From: an uncultured Bacilli bacterium
Lineage (GTDB): Bacteria; Bacillota_I; Bacilli_A; RF39; UBA660
Length of the DNA: 9,449 bases
Assembly (NCBI GenBank): GCA_944333305.1
Contig: CALVKV010000053.1
Location: 1-9,449 of the forward strand
Reading direction: 5' to 3'
Both the position numbers and the translations under genes were made by a program. Each line of letters begins with the position of its first letter. Positions within the stretch are counted from its first letter, which is position 1. Shown here piece by piece: positions 5,652-9,449 of the stretch. The notes under the pieces are model-generated. The model saw only the letters and a program-made list of their open reading frames with translations, was not told the origin of the DNA and did no database searches.

Positions 5652-6998
5652 TTATTCCTCCTCACTTTCATTTTTACTCATATTTAAGAATGTTGAAGTA
5701 TCCTTTTTAAATAATAGCTGGATAGTAGCTTGAGGTCCATTACGATGCTTAGCTATTATAAATTCACTGATACTTGTAGCATCATTTTTAGCTTCTTTGT
5801 TATAATAGTCATCTCGATATAGGAAGCCAACTAAATCAGCATCTTGCTCAATAGAACCAGACTCTCTTAAGTCTGATAACATTGGTCTTTTATCTTCTCT
5901 ACCTTCAACGCTACGGGAAAGTTGGGCTAAAGCAATTACGGGGATATGCAATTCCATAGCTAATGTTTTTAGACTTCTTGAAATATCTGCTACTTCTTGT
6001 TGACGGTTAGCACCATAATTTTTACCACCTGATATTAATTGTAAGTAGTCGATTATAACAAGGTCAAGTCCTGATGATCCTGAGGAAAGGCGTCGGCATT
6101 TAGCTCTTATTTCACCAATAGTAATACCAGGAGTATCATCTATATAAAGGTTAGCATCACTAAGTCTACTTACGGCCTGATCAAATCTTTTCCAATCATT
6201 ATTTAACATTTTACCTGTTCTTAATTTATACCCTTCTATTTGGCCAAGGGAAGAAATGATACGATTTGCTAATTGTTCTGCTCCCATTTCAAGGTTGAAG
6301 ACGGCTACTGTTTTATCAGTATGGGTTGTAACATAAGTAGCAAGATTTAAAGCAAAGGCTGTTTTACCCATACCAGGACGAGCTGCTAATATTATAAGCT
6401 CATTTTCATGAAGTCCTGCTGTTATTTTATCAATATCATACCAACCAGTAGGAATACCAGTTATTTCTCCTTTAGCTTCTGCTAGTTTTTGTAAATCTTC
6501 CTCTGTTTTTTCTAATACTTTTTGAATTGATTTAAATTCACTAGCTTTACGGTTTTTAGCAATTGTTAAAATTTTACGCTCAGCATTATCTAAAATGTCA
6601 TTAACACTCTCTTCGCTATTATAACCAGTAGTAGCGATGGATTCTGCTGTTTCTATTAAGCGTCTTAAAAGAGATGTATTCTCTACTTCTTTTATATAAT
6701 ATTCTATATTAGTTGCTGTAGGAACAAAGGTTGTTATCTCAGTAAGATAAGTAATTCCTCCTACATCATTTAAATAATTTAACTTGGTTAAAGCTGTTGT
6801 TAAGGTTGTTAAGTCTACGGGTGTTTTTTCTTCAACTAAGTTTTTTAAAGCTGTAAATATTTTGGCATGTCTAGCATCATAGAAATCTGTTTCATCTAGA
6901 GCTTCTATTGTCATTAATAAAGCTGCATTAGATAGGAAACAAGAGCCTAGAACACTTTTTTCTGCTTCTAAGTTTTGAGGCATTCCTTTTACAGGCAT
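5652..6998 (-). CDS. dnaB: Replicative DNA helicase DnaB (DnaC of B. subtilis)
   Basis: This is the ring helicase of the replisome, which unwinds DNA 5'-3' on the lagging strand. I start it at the ATG at 6998 (448 residues). The in-frame GTG at 7007 lies inside the AGGTGAT ribosome binding site, and PQNLEAEKSVLG close to the ATG is the usual family start. The N-terminal primase-interaction domain covers about 1-100 and a linker helix leads to the RecA-like domain (about 175-440). Walker A is ARPGMGKT (206-213), with Walker B VIIDYLQL (314-321). The sensor-like motif is ALAQLSRSVE (356-365). LRESGSIEQDAD is the conserved region after it, and AKHRNG (416-421) carries the arginine finger. All motifs are intact and no intein is present. 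The C-terminal SEEE codons form the Shine-Dalgarno of the M23 gene. The rplI-dnaB pairing is conserved across Bacillota. Confidence 0.97.
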   Translation of the reverse strand: MPVKGMPQNLEAEKSVLGSCFLSNAALLMTIEALDETDFYDARHAKIFTALKNLVEEKTPVDLTTLTTALTKLNYLNDVGGITYLTEITTFVPTATNIEYYIKEVENTSLLRRLIETAESIATTGYNSEESVNDILDNAERKILTIAKNRKASEFKSIQKVLEKTEEDLQKLAEAKGEITGIPTGWYDIDKITAGLHENELIILAARPGMGKTAFALNLATYVTTHTDKTVAVFNLEMGAEQLANRIISSLGQIEGYKLRTGKMLNNDWKRFDQAVSRLSDANLYIDDTPGITIGEIRAKCRRLSSGSSGLDLVIIDYLQLISGGKNYGANRQQEVADISRSLKTLAMELHIPVIALAQLSRSVEGREDKRPMLSDLRESGSIEQDADLVGFLYRDDYYNKEAKNDATSISEFIIAKHRNGPQATIQLLFKKDTSTFLNMSKNESEEE

Positions 6999-7002
6999 AA
7001 TT

Positions 7003-7009
7003 ATCACCT
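7003..7009 (-). promoter_or_regulatory. Shine-Dalgarno that fixes the dnaB start at ATG 6998
   Basis: The minus strand reads TAGGTGAT ATT ATG-like spacing: AGGTGAT at 7009-7003 complements the 16S tail and lies 4 nt before the ATG. It contains the alternative GTG (7007-7005) and overlaps the rplI TAG stop (7010-7008), coupling the two genes. Confidence 0.72.
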
Positions 7010-7448
7010 ACTTAATTAAATGTATTTTTACTTTTGCTATAATGTTTTTATATAATTCTAATTCTATATTGTGAAATCCTAATGATGAAGGAGAAGTTGT
7101 TAATTTAATCATATTTTTATCAATATTAAAGCCTTGTTCTTTTAGAGCTTCTTTTATCTGTTTAATACTTATACTTCCAAATACTTTATCATTATCACCA
7201 GTTTTAACTTTAAATGTTAGAGTTATTTTTTCTAGCTTTTCTTTTAGTTCTTTAGCTTCTTCTTTTAGCTTTTCAATGCTTGCTTCCTTCAATTTCTCTT
7301 CTTCTTTTAATTTTGCTAGTGAACTCTTAGTAGAAACTATAGCATAGCCTTTTTTTATTAAAAAGTTTTCGGCATAGCCATCTTTAACTTGTTTAATTTC
7401 TCCCTTTTTACCCTGTCCTTTTAAGTCTTTAATAAAGATTACTTCCAT
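7008..7448 (-). CDS. rplI: 50S ribosomal protein L9
   Basis: L9 binds domain V of 23S rRNA at the base of the L1 stalk and helps maintain the reading frame. The 146-residue product has the standard two-domain build. The N-terminal domain has [16 protein letters not shown], then [19 protein letters not shown] (about 18-36). A highly charged connecting helix follows (about 42-76, Lys/Glu/Leu-rich). The C-terminal domain contains [20 protein letters not shown] (about 83-102) and ends in [19 protein letters not shown]. Length is close to the 149 residues of B. subtilis L9. GAGGAGG in the end of the upstream phosphodiesterase gene precedes the ATG, with only one base between stop and start. Overlap of its TAG with the dnaB ribosome binding site suggests strong coupling downstream. 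Confidence 0.97.
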   Translation of the reverse strand: MEVIFIKDLKGQGKKGEIKQVKDGYAENFLIKKGYAIVSTKSSLAKLKEEEKLKEASIEKLKEEAKELKEKLEKITLTFKVKTGDNDKVFGSISIKQIKEALKEQGFNIDKNMIKLTTSPSSLGFHNIELELYKNIIAKVKIHLIK

Positions 7449-7449
7449 A

Positions 7450-8442
7450 TTATTCCTCCTCTTTTTTTAAGATTTGTTTTAATTTTGTTTCAACTTTACT
7501 AATAGTACTATCAGTAATACGTGCTGCCCCTACAGTTTTATTACCTCCACCACCTAAAGGTGTTAATATAGAAGAAATATTATAATTTCCTAAACTCCTA
7601 CCACTAACAGCGATGGTTTTAGATGTTGATTTTGCAATAACAAAAGATGCTTCTATATTATTGAAGAAAAGAAGTGTGTCTGCTATTTTAGCTAAGTCTT
7701 CTTTACGATATACCATATAAGGACTACCCTTGGCTATGGCAATTCTTTCATTTAATATATCAACATTAGTTATTACTTTCTGTCTTTCGATATACTCTTT
7801 TAAATCTTGTTTTAAAAGATACTGAACTTTTTTAGTACTCGCACCCATACTAGCTAAATAATAAGCAGCATAATATGTTTCACTATTGGTTTTTAAAGTA
7901 AAGTTATTAGTATCTAATACTATTCCAGATAATAAAAGAGTAGCATAATAAGGGTCTAGTTCTATTTTATAAGTCTCTATTAGATTTGTTATCATTTCAC
8001 AGGTGCTAGAAATATCATTATCTATTATTCTAAGGTCTGCATCTATTGATGATTCTCCTAATTCGTGGTGATCTAGAATAATAATATTCTCTTTATCAAA
8101 GTAGTTTATAGCTTCGCTTGCTTGAACTAGTTCTTCTTTATTTGTATCTAATATAATCAGTAAGTTTTTCTTTTGTCTGATATAGAGATTATTCTCTACC
8201 TCTTCTGCTTTTATTATATTTAAACAACCTTCTAATTCTTGAAAAACTTTAGTAACTCCTGCTTCATGTTTAGTGTCATTTATTATTAAAAAGCAATTTT
8301 TATTTAACTTTTCTAAGATAATATAAAGACCTATAGAACTACCTAAGGCATCTAAATCTAAATCTTTATGGGCCATTATAAAGACTGTCTTAGCACTCTT
8401 TAGTTTTTGTTTTAGTTCTTTTTTTCTTTCTATTAATTTCAT
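7450..8442 (-). CDS. Stand-alone GdpP-type DHH/DHHA1 phosphodiesterase (c-di-AMP hydrolase candidate)
   Basis: The 330 residues correspond to the C-terminal half of GdpP (YybT), the c-di-AMP phosphodiesterase that lies next to rplI in Bacillota. Motifs are [19 protein letters not shown] (His25, Asp29, Asp31), LIILDTN (Asp99), ILDHHELGE (Asp124-His125-His126) and [16 protein letters not shown] (Asp177). These are the manganese ligands of a DHH domain. The [13 protein letters not shown] and following helix read as GdpP rather than NrnA. The DHHA1 domain (about 230-325) ends in [11 protein letters not shown], where the GGGH histidine is Asn300-301 region (Asn301). The N-terminal membrane helices, PAS-like and degenerate GGDEF domains of GdpP are absent, and no room exists for them: rpsR begins its 3' end 87 nt upstream. 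AAAGGAGG, 5 nt before the ATG, and a promoter confirm a true start. It may hydrolyse c-di-AMP, pApA or nano-RNA. It heads a seven-gene operon. Confidence 0.85.
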   Translation of the reverse strand: MKLIERKKELKQKLKSAKTVFIMAHKDLDLDALGSSIGLYIILEKLNKNCFLIINDTKHEAGVTKVFQELEGCLNIIKAEEVENNLYIRQKKNLLIILDTNKEELVQASEAINYFDKENIIILDHHELGESSIDADLRIIDNDISSTCEMITNLIETYKIELDPYYATLLLSGIVLDTNNFTLKTNSETYYAAYYLASMGASTKKVQYLLKQDLKEYIERQKVITNVDILNERIAIAKGSPYMVYRKEDLAKIADTLLFFNNIEASFVIAKSTSKTIAVSGRSLGNYNISSILTPLGGGGNKTVGAARITDSTISKVETKLKQILKKEEE

Positions 8443-8469
8443 TAGATCCTCCTTTTATCCCTTGGTAAT

Positions 8470-8498
8470 ATTATATACTATTTTGAATAATAAGTAAA
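8470..8498 (-). promoter_or_regulatory. Promoter of the seven-gene DHH-rplI-dnaB-M23-walJ-rlmH-ung operon
   Basis: On the minus strand, TTTACT (8493-8498) and TATAAT (8470-8475) are spaced by exactly 17 nt. The same -35/-10 pair and spacing occur in the 339-367 promoter. The transcript should start near 8463, about 20 nt before the ATG at 8442. It lies directly after the rpsR terminator, so the operon need not depend on readthrough from rpsF-ssb-rpsR. Confidence 0.83.
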
Positions 8499-8504
8499 AT
8501 CTAA

Positions 8505-8535
8505 AGAAAAAAGTAAATAGATATTCTATTTACTT
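8505..8535 (-). terminator. Terminator overlapping the rpsR stop codon
   Basis: In minus-strand reading, AAGTAAATAG (8526-8535) and CTATTTACTT (8511-8520) form a 10-bp stem with a 5-nt loop, followed by a T-run and TTTTC. The rpsR TAA (8530-8532) lies inside the upstream arm. The stem is AT-rich but perfect. Confidence 0.85.
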
Positions 8536-8772
8536 AGTAAATGGTAATAAACCAATAGCTCTTGCTCTTTTTATTTCTCTTGCTATATGTCTTTGATGAC
8601 GAGCACAGTTACCTGTTACACGACGAGGAACAATTTTACCTCTATCATTTATATATCTTTTTAAAGTATCTACATCTTTATAGTTAACGTCTTTACCTGT
8701 ACACATTATGCATACTTTCTTTTTACGACGACCAAATTCTTTATGATCTTTAAAGTCTTTAGACATTGCCAT
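8530..8772 (-). CDS. rpsR: 30S ribosomal protein S18, zinc-binding (C+) form
   Basis: S18 pairs with S6 on the platform of the small subunit. The 80-residue protein has the conserved core [19 protein letters not shown] and [19 protein letters not shown], and ends in [18 protein letters not shown] sequence ([14 protein letters not shown]). Cys21, Cys24, Cys56 and His59 form a CxxC plus CxxH set, the zinc-ligand pattern of C+ ribosomal proteins; many Bacillota S18 proteins lack it. AAGGAGGG lies 6 nt before the ATG at 8772, which is preferred over the internal ATG two codons later. The gap to ssb is 15 nt. It is the last gene of rpsF-ssb-rpsR. Confidence 0.97.
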   Translation of the reverse strand: MAMSKDFKDHKEFGRRKKKVCIMCTGKDVNYKDVDTLKRYINDRGKIVPRRVTGNCARHQRHIAREIKRARAIGLLPFTK

Positions 8773-8787
8773 AATTTTCCCTCCTTT

Positions 8788-9297
8788 TTAAAATGGTAAT
8801 TCATCATCATTTATTTCAATACTTGCTCCAAAATCGGCATATGGATTGTCTGAAATATCAGTGCCATTATTTGATGATGAGTCTTCTTTGAAATCATATG
8901 GAGTAGGCTCTGCTGGAGTAGATGGAGCGGATATTTGCCCGTTGTTGAAATTACCTGTTCCTTGAGACTGATTATTATCTCTTCTTGAACCAATAAATTC
9001 TACACTATCAGCGATTACTTCAGTAACATAACGTCTTTGACCATTTTGGTCATCATAATTACGAACTTGAAGACGCCCTTCTACTGCTACTTGACTACCT
9101 TGTGATAGATAGTTTTTAACACTTTCAGCTTGTCTACGCCATACAACAACGTTTATAAAGTCGGCTTCTCGTTCTCCTGCTTGATTAGTATAAGTTCTAT
9201 TTACTGCTACAGTAAAACTAGCGACTGCAGTATTATTACCTGTATAACGAAGTTCAGGATCACGAGTTAAGCGACCAATTAAAAATACTTTATTCAT
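8788..9297 (-). CDS. ssb: Single-stranded DNA-binding protein SSB
   Basis: SSB coats single-stranded DNA as a tetramer during replication, repair and recombination, and recruits partners through its tail. The 169-residue product opens with MNKVFLIGRLTRDPELRYT and has an OB-fold at about 1-105, including FINVVVWRRQAESV (Trp53 in the DNA-stacking position) and VEGRLQVRNYDDQNGQRRYVTEV. A disordered Asn, Gln, Ser and Pro-rich linker covers about 106-160, and the acidic tip DDELPF ends the protein. The tip is the docking site for replication and repair proteins, possibly including a number of enzymes named after it in B. subtilis. GAGGT precedes the ATG. Position between rpsF and rpsR is the standard ancestral order, and both gaps are about 15 nt, so the three are one transcript. 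Confidence 0.98.
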   Translation of the reverse strand: MNKVFLIGRLTRDPELRYTGNNTAVASFTVAVNRTYTNQAGEREADFINVVVWRRQAESVKNYLSQGSQVAVEGRLQVRNYDDQNGQRRYVTEVIADSVEFIGSRRDNNQSQGTGNFNNGQISAPSTPAEPTPYDFKEDSSSNNGTDISDNPYADFGASIEINDDELPF

Positions 9298-9311
9298 AGG
9301 TACCTCTTTTC

Positions 9312-9449
9312 CTAATCATCTACTCTAATGATTAAATGACGTAAAATGTTTTCATTAAGACGAGCTAGACGGTCAAATTCAGAAATTGCTTCATGAGTTG
9401 CTTCAACAACATATAAGAAATAATAACCATTTTTATATTTGTTCATTTC
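9312..9449 (-). CDS. rpsF: 30S ribosomal protein S6, C-terminal part (5' end outside window)
   Basis: The last 45 codons and the TAG stop are visible; the frame is open to the edge of the window. The sequence contains NKYKNGYYFLYVVEATHEA, then ISEFDRLARLNENILRHLIIRVDD, which matches the S6 pattern in which a beta strand, a helix (ai.Eldr..rlne) and the final strand (vlRhlivr.d) follow one another. S6 binds 16S rRNA together with S18 on the 30S platform. It is the first gene of rpsF-ssb-rpsR; the promoter and any S6:S18-binding leader RNA would lie outside the window. The gap to ssb is 14 nt. Confidence 0.95.
   Translation of the reverse strand, partial: EMNKYKNGYYFLYVVEATHEAISEFDRLARLNENILRHLIIRVDD

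Noticed and set aside
7032..7043. Plus-strand TTTTGCTATAAT inside rplI as an antisense promoter
   Set aside because: It matches the extended -10 found elsewhere, but no -35 is seen at 15-18 nt. The bases are constrained by the L9 codons, and such matches are expected by chance in AT-rich DNA. It would need 5' end mapping to revive.
7450..8442. The DHH gene as a decayed pseudogene of full-length gdpP
   Set aside because: It has an intact frame, strong Shine-Dalgarno, a 17-nt-spaced promoter and all metal ligands, and there is no leftover N-terminal sequence in the 87 nt before it.
8811..8993. 60-codon open frame on the minus strand
   Set aside because: It lies wholly inside ssb in another frame of the same strand, over the low-complexity linker codons, with no own ribosome binding site. 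It is a shadow.
1..9449. Mobile element, CRISPR array, toxin-antitoxin or phage defence system
   Set aside because: No terminal inverted repeats, regularly spaced repeats, transposase or integrase motifs, or paired small toxin-like genes were seen. The gene content is conserved chromosomal housekeeping.

Overview
The window is strongly AT-rich and densely packed. It looks like the chromosome of a low-GC Gram-positive bacterium: Bacillota, probably a Bacilli/Erysipelotrichia-type or uncultured Mollicutes-related lineage (this placement is inference). Shine-Dalgarno sites are strong and B. subtilis-like. Four vegetative-type promoters can be read, three of them with a TGC extended -10. A partial gene for the spore coat protein GerQ argues for a spore-former or a descendant of one. 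TGA is used as a stop once (lemA-like gene) and no conserved protein is interrupted by TGA, so the standard bacterial code applies. I see no insertion sequence, CRISPR array, tRNA, rRNA or prophage gene.

Layout, left to right. Bases 1-1565 (plus strand) hold the 3' part of gerQ, then two single-gene units: a one-pass membrane protein of unknown function (401-937) and a LemA-family membrane protein (1035-1565). The second has a refined start, because the upstream GTG lies inside the Shine-Dalgarno. A hairpin at 1556-1586 sits on the junction with a convergent unknown gene (1567-2100, minus) and contains both stop codons.

Bases 2217-8498 form one minus-strand transcription unit with a readable promoter (8470-8498) and a terminator (2217-2238). 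Its order is: GdpP-type DHH/DHHA1 phosphodiesterase, rplI (L9), dnaB replicative helicase, a LysM-G5-M23 cell wall peptidase, walJ (metallo-beta-lactamase-fold nuclease), rlmH (23S rRNA m3Psi1915 methyltransferase) and ung (uracil-DNA glycosylase). Genes are 1-11 nt apart or overlap. Bases 8505-9449 (minus) are the end of the classic rpsF-ssb-rpsR operon, closed by its own terminator over the rpsR stop codon.

Together the operons couple translation (S6, S18, L9, RlmH), DNA replication and repair (SSB, DnaB, Ung, possibly WalJ), c-di-AMP turnover and cell wall remodelling. This is the rpsF/rplI/dnaB/walJ/rlmH neighbourhood known from Bacillota, with two differences: GdpP is reduced to its catalytic half, and an M23 hydrolase stands where walRKHI is found in B. 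subtilis.

The window is mostly conserved housekeeping DNA. I found no convincing new multi-gene system. The points most worth a second look are the sensor-less GdpP half with an altered GGGH motif, the M23 gene in the wal position, two unknown proteins, and a repeated design in which terminators overlap stop codons and Shine-Dalgarno sites are encoded by Glu-rich C-termini.
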